A stretch of DNA of 64,000 bases from Synaphobranchus kaupii. Lineage: Eukaryota; Chordata; Actinopteri; Anguilliformes; Synaphobranchidae. The DNA lies in assembly GCA_029718625.1 (NCBI GenBank), contig CM056395.1, positions 22,437,995-22,501,994 of the forward strand, read 5' to 3'. Below the pieces are notes generated by a model. That model was not told the origin of the DNA. It made no database searches and saw only the letters and a program-made list of their open reading frames with translations. This document shows positions 13,905-23,273 of the stretch, in pieces (positions within the stretch are counted from its first letter, which is position 1; every line of letters starts with the position of its first letter). Made by a program: the position numbers and the translations under genes.

Positions 13905-15890
13905 CGAACACGCAACCACTCGTCTCTTCCATCAGTAACTGCGTCTTTGCCGTGGAATAGCCTCCAAAATCATTTTCATTCATCTTTTTCATAATAACAT
14001 TTTTTTACTTGAGCTATATTATTGTAAAAATACTGCAGTCAGTGTCCTGTATACAATGTATCAGTTCATAATAACAATAATAATAACTAGAATGGCACTC
14101 AGTGGGCACTCTTACACTCGTAAGCAGCAGTAACCCAAACGCAAGCGTCTTTGCTAGTTTCAGACCTACGCAGTTGTCATTTTACCATCCAGCACTCACG
14201 TTGTTTCAATAAGTAAACTTGCACTGAACTGGGCAGGGTGATCTTAAGATGAGGTGTGGTCCGGCTAATTGTTGGTGTATTGCCATTTTGAAGCAGCAGA
14301 ATGCATTGGCGCTAAAACCACCACAAACCTGGTCTAAAGTCATGTAGCAGTTGTTTCAATGTTATTTTAATGCAATATTCAAATAGTAATATGCGTCTCC
14401 ATAGCCATGTGCACAACGTGCGCACATCCTGTCTGTTACACACAGGGGTGCCCACAAACATGCTATAAAATATCAAGATTACACTGTGAAATATTATCGT
14501 GCATGTCAAAAAAATGCATAATAAAAGGGTTGACCGATGTACCACATACATGTCCCTCAGCGAAGGGGAATGCCGCATTAAATTGCCTTTTTCCCACCAG
14601 GTATTAACTTCTATTATTTAAGGTTCTATCATCTCCTGGCAGCTGAGCTGGAGACAAATCCCTGCTGTCCCTATATGCATTTCCTGTTTCTGTAAAATTA
14701 ACAATTAATGGTAATAGTATTATATTTTCTGAGAGTGGGGCTAGTTCCAGCATCTCCTAAATTCAATTGGCATATAGTAAATTCAGCCATACATGCAGCT
14801 ACGTAGCCCACCTCAAGCCTAGCCAATGAATAGCCTAGCATACATTCAAGTCCCCAACACATCTGTAAGCTAAGAACGGGTAAAACAGGAGTTCACCGCA
14901 AACTTTGGATTTGGTGGAGTTCTGCCCCAGCAGAGAACGCTCTTATATGTGAAATGTAGGGGAGCTCATTCCAACAACATCCAGGTTATTTGTGATGCTA
15001 CATGTAAGGTTACACTTGTGGTCACAAATTATCCATGCGCTACGATTGTCAAGAAAGAGCCCAGAAAGATGCAGACACCCGCGTCAGTGGGCAAAGCACT
15101 GAACTCTATGATATCGAACAGAATTAACTGCTTGTTTCTATTGCCAAAAAGTTACAGCAATCAATATGGTGTACAGTGCACCGCACCTCTCAATTTCCCC
15201 TTAGGGTATAATGGAGAAACTCCTGCATTTTTCTACCAAACTAAAGTCATATTTTAAACCCATAATTCATACAAGAATAAGAATCAATGTGTGATTTTAC
15301 TTGACACAATTCAATAAGTTACAAAGGTCGAGTCGTGTTGTTTTCCGCATCGAAGAGTCAGCACTGGACTCTGGTTGGTCGTTTTGAACATATGATGACT
15401 AGCTGATGGCTTAGCCTACAAATCAATATGAAAATGTAATTACGACAGCATGTAAAGTAGCTGGAGTGAACAGTGATTAGTGTCCTACTCTACCTTCAAG
15501 AAAAACATAACTCTAAACACAAATGTTTTATTGCAGCAAATCTTTTATTGTGCTTTCATAAAATAATCGAAAAGACGTGGCGGTTTAAAAGCGCGAGTTC
15601 GTCCATTCGGCCCGTGAGCCTTATACGCACTTCTCCATTGTTCATAAACAGGAAACTCATTTAGAAATCTCAATTTTGAAGGCAGTGTATTGTTTGAAAT
15701 ATCACTCACAATGCGTCTTCGTATACTTGTATGTGGGTTTTGAATGAGTTGGCAAACATATGATAAAACGGTTGTAATTACACTGATCCTCCTTACATTG
15801 CTGTTAGCTAATGCTAGTTAGAAGTAGGGGTGTGCAACAAAGCTACTATCTGTATCTGTTAAACACTTAAGAGTATATAATATGTAGAGA
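13905..15890. other. Non-coding stretch, nothing recognised
   Basis: No exon, RNA gene or known repeat was recognised. Open frames here are short and have no recognisable motifs. Confidence 0.5.
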
Positions 15891-15897
15891 CAGCGAG

Positions 15898-16170
15898 GCC
15901 AATATAAGCCTATGGGGAGCACAATATAAGCCTATGGGGAGCTTTCATTTTGCACTCATCTCACATGCGCAGTTGTGTCATTGGTCACATCAGTCATTAG
16001 ACACTGGGGGAAATTAATACAATTTAAAATGCTTGTAGTTAACCAATTTGAGAAATATTTGAGGAAACAGGTCCTTGGCCGCCTGTCACCCTATTTCCGA
16101 AGTTCCATCAAAATCGGATCAGAACTGTAGGCGCTAAGGCTGTTACGGACGGAGAGACAGACACACATGG
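15898..16170 (+). repeat. Dispersed repeat, copy 1 (class unknown)
   Basis: A 21-bp unit (CAATATAAGCCTATGGGGAG plus C) is tandemly duplicated at about 15900-15942. Downstream, 16038-16170 matches 40100-40232, including GGTCCTTGGCC, GGATCAGAACTGTAGGCGCT and a GACAGACACAC end. A sequence that recurs 24 kb away with conserved order is a repeat. The class cannot be decided from two copies. Confidence 0.7.
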
Positions 16171-17580
16171 ACGCGAGTGATTACAGTACCCCCGTTCACA
16201 GCGCTATACATGCGCGGGAGTAACTACACAACACTCAATGGTCAAAGTGTGGGTGAATGGGTCAACAGGGAACCAAGATCGAGGCCGAGCCTGAGGGCAC
16301 CTCTTTGACTGAGCATCTGTGATGCTGCTGAACGGAGGAATCTCCCCTTAATCTAGGCTTCGCTGGCGCTCAATGCTGAATAGAAAGGGGAGAATGGAGA
16401 AGGCTCGCCGTGAAAGCCCCATAGCATCATAACACTGCACTGAAGCTTTCTGAAGTGAAAAGTATGCGTACGCAGCATGGATGTTTTGAGGCTATATGAA
16501 TACCGCTGAGAGAGAAGAAGAAGAAGAAAAAAAAAAAAAGAAAAAAAAAATACATAGAATGTATTATGTTGAATGTTCATCAGATAATGGTCTGTAAAAA
16601 TAAAATGGTAAAAAAGAACAGCAGCTGCATTATTTATTTATGTTATTCTGATCCTTACTTGGTGCTTAACACCGATCTGTTAAACTCTACACTATATATG
16701 CATTTTGACTTTGATGTAAATTTTTAATTCAACTGTGAAAATATTGTTTGGTTCATGACAAATATTCAATAGATAAATAAGTAAAAACCTGCCTACATTT
16801 GATAAACCACATATAAATAGATTATTTGACACTCTTTACTTCCCTCAACACAGGAAATGGACAGTGATCGACAGGTTTAGACTATATTATTTTTTCATTG
16901 TAGTCTCATAAACACCCTAGAGTGTTAAAAGTACACCAGCAGTGTTAGATTTACAACAGCATTTTTGCTGTGTTCCATTGTGGTATTTTGGTTTCTCTCT
17001 CAGAATTCATAATTGTACTGATGTGAGTCTTCTGTAAGAGCTTTTCCTGGGTTCATCAGTCTACCGAAACTTAGTGAGATTGATTGAATAAAAGCACAAA
17101 ATTAATTCTTGTAAACTAAATCAAATAGCATCAAAAGTGCTGCTTGATTCATCCATTTATCAAAAGTTAATATAATGCGAATATAGATCTTTTTTAATCG
17201 ACATAAAAAAGCAACTTGGTGACCTTGAATATGCTAATATGAACAGTGGGCCCAGCCAGGCCCAGCATGATAAGCATTAATTGAACCACTCCCACCATCA
17301 AAAATTGCTGACTTGGTCATATACTTATTGACAAAGTAAGGAAGTGCAAAAGGACTTGAAGTTAATGTACATCTAATTTTTGTAATTTTTTTAGCTTATA
17401 TGCAACACAGAGTGCCACTATGATAATAAATAAATCAATAAAGGCCAGATTCAGAGTTGAGATAAGCATGCGCAAATGGGACTTACTCCAGAAATGCCGT
17501 GCAAATGCAGCTATTAAAGGCACTGTCACTGACACCTTGAAAACGCATAACCCCACAAACATTTTTTTTTAGTAGATACC
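16171..17580. other. Non-coding stretch up to the assembly gap
   Basis: No gene is recognised. A GAA/poly-A tract lies at about 16510-16549. A short copy of an inverted-repeat element lies at 16901-16957 and is listed separately. Confidence 0.5.
16901..16957 (-). repeat. Half-copy of the hairpin element at 53.2 kb
   Basis: The complement of this segment reads TCTAACACTGCTGGTGTA and then a …TTTTAACACTCTAGGGTG… stretch ending in GAGAC, matching 53175-53227. Only one arm is present. Confidence 0.7.
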
Positions 17581-18080
17581 NNNNNNNNNNNNNNNNNNNN
17601 NNNNNNNNNNNNNNNNNNNNNNNNNNNNNNNNNNNNNNNNNNNNNNNNNNNNNNNNNNNNNNNNNNNNNNNNNNNNNNNNNNNNNNNNNNNNNNNNNNNN
17701 NNNNNNNNNNNNNNNNNNNNNNNNNNNNNNNNNNNNNNNNNNNNNNNNNNNNNNNNNNNNNNNNNNNNNNNNNNNNNNNNNNNNNNNNNNNNNNNNNNNN
17801 NNNNNNNNNNNNNNNNNNNNNNNNNNNNNNNNNNNNNNNNNNNNNNNNNNNNNNNNNNNNNNNNNNNNNNNNNNNNNNNNNNNNNNNNNNNNNNNNNNNN
17901 NNNNNNNNNNNNNNNNNNNNNNNNNNNNNNNNNNNNNNNNNNNNNNNNNNNNNNNNNNNNNNNNNNNNNNNNNNNNNNNNNNNNNNNNNNNNNNNNNNNN
18001 NNNNNNNNNNNNNNNNNNNNNNNNNNNNNNNNNNNNNNNNNNNNNNNNNNNNNNNNNNNNNNNNNNNNNNNNNNNNNNNN
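17581..18080. other. Assembly gap (500 N)
   Basis: Exactly 500 undetermined bases. The round size suggests a scaffolding gap whose true length may differ. Any open frame reported across it is an artefact. Confidence 0.99.
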
Positions 18081-18261
18081 TCCGACAAATCGTGTCTGTC
18101 TTAGTTCTGAATCACATTGTTCTATTTGGCTTACGTTTAGCAAATATGGATAAATGCAGTGCTGTACTTCCGTTTCCCCAATGGGCCATCAAAGTCAGTT
18201 GCTCTAGAGAAAAAAACAAACAATGAAAAAATAACATGTGGAGGGATATGTATTTGAGAAG

Positions 18262-18520
18262 CATTGTTTTAGTCCATGGATGGGCTCGAATCCCACGGTC
18301 TGGGATGGAATCCCGATCATGCCAGCCGACTGTGGGTAATAGCCTTGTTGGACAATGCACAATTGGAGGTAACATCGCCAGGGTTGTTAGGCGGATGGGA
18401 TCTGTATCTCATTGCTCTCTAGTGACCTCTGCTGGCGGAACAGGCACCCTCGGTCTGCTCGCTAAAGCTGCACGTGAGGTGTCTTCACCTGACCCATGTC
18501 TGTGCAAGCTTGGCTTGTGG
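18262..18520 (+). repeat. Probable dispersed repeat, possibly SINE-like
   Basis: The block contains GGCTCGAATCCCACG, which resembles a tRNA B box. It also has a style of sequence (GCCTTGTTGGACAATGC, TCTCATTGCTCTCTAGTGACC) that I associate with interspersed repeats in fish. No second copy occurs in this window and no target duplication was found. Confidence 0.35.
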
Positions 18521-19084
18521 AAAGATATGGGGAAGGGAATTTAAAACGGAAGCAAAAGCTATCAGCTGTTATAATCAGAAAAGGGGCAAAGCTAGACCCT
18601 AAGCTAATGTCACGTTCACACAGACACTATGCAGTACTTTTCCCACACATACGTAGCTGTTAATTTATGCAATACTTGTATAACACTTTAGGTTTCAGAT
18701 AAAGTTGCAACCTCTGAATTCTAACAAGTTCATTGTTCTTAATTATAGACTTTTAATCTTTTTTCTTTAGGGACAATTACTCTCTAAAGGCCACATTATA
18801 TCAGAAATAACTATTCACGCCGGGAAAGAAATGTCCCATATTCACACCCCGGGACTTTTAATCAGTCAGATGAACTAATGCTTTCATATAATGTGCCACC
18901 ATGTTAAATGATTAAATTTTTTTATTTTTTAATGTTTTATCATAGCCTGGCAGGTTAAATCTGTGGGTTCCTAATGACAAATATGTGGACACCTGGCCAC
19001 TGAAACTAATCCATTAGTTAACAAAATGAAGAATTTGAAGTAATATCAAAGCAAATGGCTATGAGCCAATCCTGCATCATCTTA
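18521..19084. other. Non-coding stretch, nothing recognised
   Basis: AT-rich sequence without recognisable gene or repeat. Confidence 0.45.
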
Positions 19085-19165
19085 ACCAGTGTATACAATG
19101 GGCTAGACAGTTGGCAAAATGACAAGTCTTGATGGGTTGAATGGCCTCTTCAATTCAATAAAAGT
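19085..19165 (+). repeat. 3' end fragment of a CR1/L2-like LINE
   Basis: The stretch around GTCTTGATGGGTTGAATGGC resembles the 3' terminal region of CR1/L2-type LINEs in vertebrates, where a similar GGGCTGAATGGCCT motif is common. Only about 80 bp remain and no coding part is present. Confidence 0.5.
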
Positions 19166-19644
19166 GTTTTTTTTTGTCTTTCTTTAGAGGGCTAACCAGC
19201 ATCACACAGTGTGAACGAAGCAATAGCTAATTCTTCATTGTTCTCAACCTCGCTAATTACACTAGACCCATGCATTTCACTAGGTGGCAAATTAATGGTA
19301 TTCTGTAATTGGTCTACCCTTATGGAAAAAGAATATACTGCAGTATATAACATATACAATTACTATGATTATCATTTTTTTGTGAGAGCTCTGCATTTGT
19401 TTGTCCATTCGCTGGAAACCATGAAAGTCAGAAAGAACTGATTCCACTTTAATTTCACAACCTCTGCAAATTGCGATGACGAACATACCAAATATAATAT
19501 AGCCACTCATGATGACGTCATTGAAATGTCACTGAATGTGTCACTCTGGTCCAACTTTTACATGCTGCTCCACACTTGAGACCCTTGTTATATTTAAATA
19601 TTAGCCTTGCTTTGTTCAGTACTGTCCCGTATACAGTCTGTATA
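19166..19644. other. Non-coding stretch, nothing recognised
   Basis: T-run near 19168-19175. No gene or repeat recognised. Confidence 0.4.
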
Positions 19645-19646
19645 TA

Positions 19647-19860
19647 CAGTTGCAGCCACTATTATTGGCCCCCCCTGTAAAGATGAGCAAAAAGGGTTAT
19701 AAAAAATTCACCGTTTGGTGAATTAGCTTAATCTCACACTGAAAAAACAAGAAGAATCCAACCTTTAATTGACGTTAATTTATTATGAGAAAAAAAAATC
19801 CCTCATCAAGAAATAATTATTTTTAACAAAACCACATTGGCCTCAATTATTGGCCCCCCT
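19647..19860 (+). mobile_element. Tc1-like left terminal repeat (IR/DR type)
   Basis: The repeat begins after a TA at 19645-19646 with CAGTTGCAGCCACTATTATT. It carries an outer direct-repeat motif at about 19658-19675 and an inner one at about 19843-19860 (CAATTATTGGCCCCCCT). The middle (TTTGGTGAATTAGCTTAATC, TCACACTGAAAAAAC) matches the terminal repeats of the Tc1 element at 9650-11138. No transposase follows. The sequence leads into a long palindrome, and the matching right repeat is not found before the (TAA)n tract at 20576. Confidence 0.85.
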
Positions 19861-19924
19861 GCATTTATATATAGAATAAAGTAATAATTTTTAATATTTG
19901 GTCACATATCCTTTGCATGCCATG

Positions 19925-20560
19925 ACTTCCTGATGTCTGTGACCCAACAACATCAAAAGACTCTTGATATCTTATTTTCTGGTACTCTACAAGCGATACC
20001 ATAAACATCTCTGCATTTGAATGGATCTCTATGGGAATTGGGGGGTGGGACTAGATTTAGCTGTAAATTATGCTGGAACAGTATGGAATACATGTTGGTA
20101 AAATGGCTGTAAGTCAACAAGGGGTCTGAGGTATCAAACAAGCCTTAAACAATCACTCTGCTGCCAGATATGCAGTAGATATGGATGGATCACTTTAAGG
20201 GTTATTTCTCCTGACAAATTTTCCTATTGAACTCTATGGAAAAATAAGTCAGGAGAAGAAACCCTTCAAGTTATTCATCCATATCTACTGCATATCTGGC
20301 AACAGGAGTGATGGTTTAAAGCTTGTTTGATACGTTCAGACCCTTGATGACTTACAGCCATTTAGCCAACCATGTGTTCCATACTGTTCCCAGTGTAATT
20401 TACAGCTAAATCTAGACCCACCCCCCCAATTCCCATAGAGATCCATTCAAATGCAGAGATGTTATAGTATCGCTTCTAAGAGTACCAGAAAATAAGATAT
20501 CAAGAGTCTTTTGATGTTGTTGGGTGACATGCATGTTCATGATCTTTCAGTCCAGGAAGT
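19925..20560. repeat. Long imperfect palindrome (foldback/MITE-like), about 300-bp arms
   Basis: The left arm (about 19925-20226) is the inverse complement of the right arm (about 20233-20560) with only scattered mismatches and a 14-bp class indel near the outer ends. Both arms start with ACTTCCTG read inward. The centre is a loop of a few bases within TATTGAACTCTA. Long shared words include CAAAAGACTCTTGATATC, CTCTGCATTTGAATGGATC and GCCAGATATGCAGTAGATAT. A partial copy at 4245-4535 shows that it is a dispersed family. It sits immediately inside a solitary Tc1 terminal repeat, so it may be a non-autonomous foldback derivative of that Tc1 family or an independent element inserted into it. Confidence 0.9.
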
Positions 20561-20575
20561 ATAAATCACAGTTGA

Positions 20576-20621
<46 letters not shown>

Positions 20622-20632
20622 TAATAATAATC
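20576..20632. repeat. (TAA)n microsatellite
   Basis: Imperfect AAT/TAA repeat directly after the palindrome. A shorter one lies at 21101-21120. Confidence 0.9.
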
Positions 20633-20739
20633 TAACTATAATGGAAGAAATACTCTCTGTCCTTCTGCCTGTCTGTATTTCGCTTTGCTCGACAACCGGG
20701 CACTGTATGAAGTTAAAATTCGCTAGGTCTATTGCTCAG

Positions 20740-21030
20740 GACCCTAGGAAGTGCCGACTGTGAAGTAGATTGGATGAGCGGTTCTTCAGAAAATAAGATA
20801 TTTGTCCTAAAAACTGTAGGAAGATATAATCTGAAGCAGTTAGAGGGTACTGTGACATCATCAGATGCAGAGGCTGCTAGAGTGTATTGGAACATTATCA
20901 TCTGCAGAGGGAAGAATTCACCTGCTAGAGGGCAGAGAGTACAATGTGACATCACAATGGTCAACATTCCACCATTAATTTTCAATGGGACAGAAATTGA
21001 CTGCACATTTTCCACGGGCACTGGAGTCAG
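20740..21030 (+). other. Candidate orphan exon (weak)
   Basis: An open frame of about 97 codons lies between an acceptor-like site (TCTATTGCTCAG at 20728-20739) and a strong donor-like site (GAGTCAG followed by GTAAGAAT near 21030). It includes segments such as NKIFVLKTVGRYNLKQ and IFNGTEIDCTFSTGTG. The opposite strand is also open over the same interval, which weakens the case. Internal partial repeats around CTGCTAGAG and GTGACATCA suggest a decayed repeat instead. I do not recognise a family. Confidence 0.2.
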
Positions 21031-21495
21031 GTAAGAATTCTGAGGCTGCCTTCGCTAGCAGCCAGTTCCAAACAGCACATTTTGCACAGGCACTGCACTA
21101 GTAATAATAATAATAATAATGTTGATTAGGAGCTTTCAAGGATAATCGTAAAGCCTATCTGGCATAGCATACAGTACATGCACGCAAACGTGCATAGACA
21201 AACACAAGAAGAAGAGAAGACAGAATATAGGCTTATGCAATGGTTCAGCTTGGAAATAATTAATTGGATATTTAATGTGCTACATTTGTCAACTGTCAAT
21301 CTAGCTGTCAGCTGTTAGCTTTCAATCTAGAGTAATGTATTCCTGGAGGTCTTTAGTAACAGTAACTAAAACCTACTGTAACTAAAAATGACTGAAATGT
21401 TTAATACAATGCAGAAATTCCTACCAAAATGGCAAGACACGTTGAGGAAATTGTGAATTCTCAAGTTCTGCTTTAAGTCGAGCTGTTAAGTTAAG
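21031..21495. other. Non-coding stretch, nothing recognised
   Basis: Contains a short (AAT)n run at 21101-21120. No gene recognised. Confidence 0.4.
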
Positions 21496-21497
21496 TT

Positions 21498-21762
21498 ATA
21501 ATGTATTGACCCCGTGAGGTCATTTGTCCTCTGCATTTACCCATCCTAACTGCTTAGGAGCAGTGGGCAGCCACAGTACAGCACCTGGGGACCAACTCCA
21601 GTTCGGAGGCAGTGCACTGAGGCAGGAGTACACCTGACGTGCACATCTTTGGCGTGGAATGAAACCGGAGGGGAAACCCAAATGAACACGGAGAGAACAT
21701 GCAAACTCCACGCAGAGAGCCGGACCGGGATTTGAACCCAGAACCCTCTTTCTTGCAAGGGG
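21498..21762. repeat. Dispersed repeat of a type common in fish genomes
   Basis: The segment contains AGCAGTGGGCAGCC, GGGGACCAACTCCAG, GAGAACATGCAAACTCCACG and TTTGAACCCAGAACC in that order. I recognise this order from a widespread interspersed repeat in fish genomes, but cannot name its class with confidence. No second copy lies in this window. Overlapping minus-strand open frames are repeat-derived. Confidence 0.55.
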
Positions 21763-22278
21763 TCCATTGGCTGTTTATTTGTCTGTCCTTTTTTTTAATT
21801 ATCTCTCACTAAAAATATAGAATTTGGGTGGTTTTTTTGGTGTTATGTATAAAGCTATGCAATCACACAGCAGGGCAGAGAATGGCATGCTGGTTCCTTT
21901 TCCAGATGAGTTCTTAATTAATTAGGTGTGATTGAGCTGCTAATTGAGTGTTGATGTGAATCTTCACTTGACAGTTATTTCTCTCTTTTTTTGGAATGCA
22001 TCACATGTGCTATACAAAGAGTTCAGGTTAGAGTGTTTCTTCAACCTTAGCATGTTCAGATGTACAATGGAATTGATTTATGGAATTGAACCATGAAGAA
22101 CCATTGCCTGAACTAAGAACCTTTCATGGAAAAGGCCCAGCTAATGTTAAACGCAATTAATGTCCTCTCCGATACTAAATGGACAGCCTAAACCTATTTG
22201 TTTATGGGAGCCTGTCCCTTATTTGACTGTTGGTGCTAGGGTTAGGGTTGGGGGAAGTGCTACAGTTAGGTTTAAGAT
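21763..22278. other. Non-coding stretch with degenerate TTAGGG-like sequence
   Basis: Ordinary AT-rich sequence. The last 50 bases contain degenerate GGGTTAGGGTT-like repeats, which continue on the other side of the Harbinger insertion (23271-23345). Confidence 0.5.
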
Positions 22279-22281
22279 TTA

Positions 22282-23270
22282 GGGCTCTATTTTAATAAAC
22301 CAAACGCAATGGGTGAACACAAGAGTAAGCGCTTGGCGGTATCGCTCTGAGGGCGTGTCGGCGAGAAATTTGGTAATTTCATGACGGCAATCTTGGCGCA
22401 TCTGATGGTGGTATTGCTAAAAGGTTGGGTTTAAATGTCCAAGGTGTGTCTCTATGGTAGCCAATCAAATTGTTGTTCTCATGCTTTAAAAAAAGCCAGT
22501 TGGAACGCAATCGCTCCATGCAATTTCATAATGAGCAACCCAAACGCACTGGACCGTCAACGACAAGAGCGATTTTCCACACAGGAATCAGACATACTTG
22601 CAACAGAAGTACAGGCTAGGACTGTAGTAATTTATGGATCACAATCCACACCACCTCGTCTCCCAGAAGTTCGGAAGGCACGGGAGGAGGTGGCGAATGC
22701 ATTAATTAGCCTACATTAGGTGATGTAGGCATAATTATGATTCAAATGGTAGGCTTATGATTCAACTGTGTCAATGTGTTAATTTATATATTATAGGCTA
22801 TTGGCCTACATGATCGCAAGTTTCTTGTAAGCTGTCCTGTTTTATTCCAGTAGTTTAAATTAAAATTAATTCATTAATAATAATTATAGGCTATTTGTTC
22901 ATTAAATGGAAGTGTAATGTTGGCATCACCTATAGACACTACATAGAACTACATGACTAATAAGTTGCCAAATTGCCAGAGTCTATTGCGTTGCCGCTAA
23001 GAGGTGGTTCCAGCTGATCATAATGCAATGGGTTTTCGTTGGTTCAAATTGTCACTGAGCCGAAAGTATTTTAGAACACGCCCCAGACAGCGCCACCCAT
23101 CCCACTGCAGCGCAAGCGAAAGGATGTTATGTTGAGAATTTGTTGATCCTAGCGGTATTGCTGAGAAAACGCCATAGCGCCAGTTTTAAGACGTTGATGC
23201 TGTCAACAAGCTTGCGTTTGACTATACCGTCCCCTTGCGCTGGTTTGCGCCGGTTTGAAAAATAGAGCCC
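22282..23270 (+). mobile_element. PIF-Harbinger transposon, non-autonomous, with TTA target duplication
   Basis: The 989-bp element starts GGGCTCTATTTTAATAAACC and ends GGTTTGAAAAATAGAGCCC, a terminal inverted repeat typical of fish Harbinger elements. TTA at 22279-22281 and at 23271-23273 is the 3-bp target duplication this superfamily makes. Subterminal segments rich in GCGC and TTGCGC words are partly inverted relative to each other. Harbinger elements normally encode a DDE nuclease plus a separate Myb-like protein. Here only a Myb-like fragment remains and no nuclease is recognisable, so the copy would depend on proteins made elsewhere. It inserted into TTAGGG-like degenerate repeat sequence. 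Confidence 0.92.
22531..22719 (+). CDS. Truncated Myb/SANT-like protein of a Harbinger element
   Basis: The 62-codon frame begins at an ATG following an in-frame upstream extension to 22435. It reads MSNPNALDRQ, then RFSTQESDILATEVQARTVV, IYGSQSTPPR and LPEVRKAREEVANALISLH. The pattern F-x-x-Q/E-x-x-x-L-x-x-x-V followed by a basic helix and W/R-EEVA matches the first part of the Myb/SANT-like DNA-binding domain that Harbinger elements encode next to their nuclease. The usual W before EEVA appears here as R. The domain stops at TAG 22717-22719, so the final helix is missing unless a spliced exon supplies it. In complete elements this protein binds the element's ends and helps the nuclease reach the nucleus. 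This copy is probably non-functional. Confidence 0.75.
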   Translation: MSNPNALDRQRQERFSTQESDILATEVQARTVVIYGSQSTPPRLPEVRKAREEVANALISLH

Positions 23271-23273
23271 TTA

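Noticed and set aside
17483..18143. Two minus-strand frames of about 200 codons
   Set aside because: They run through the 500-N gap and consist almost entirely of undetermined residues.
19953..20141. Conserved protein shared with 4158-4346
   Set aside because: Both minus-strand frames lie in copies of the same foldback repeat. Shared peptide sequence reflects repeat homology.
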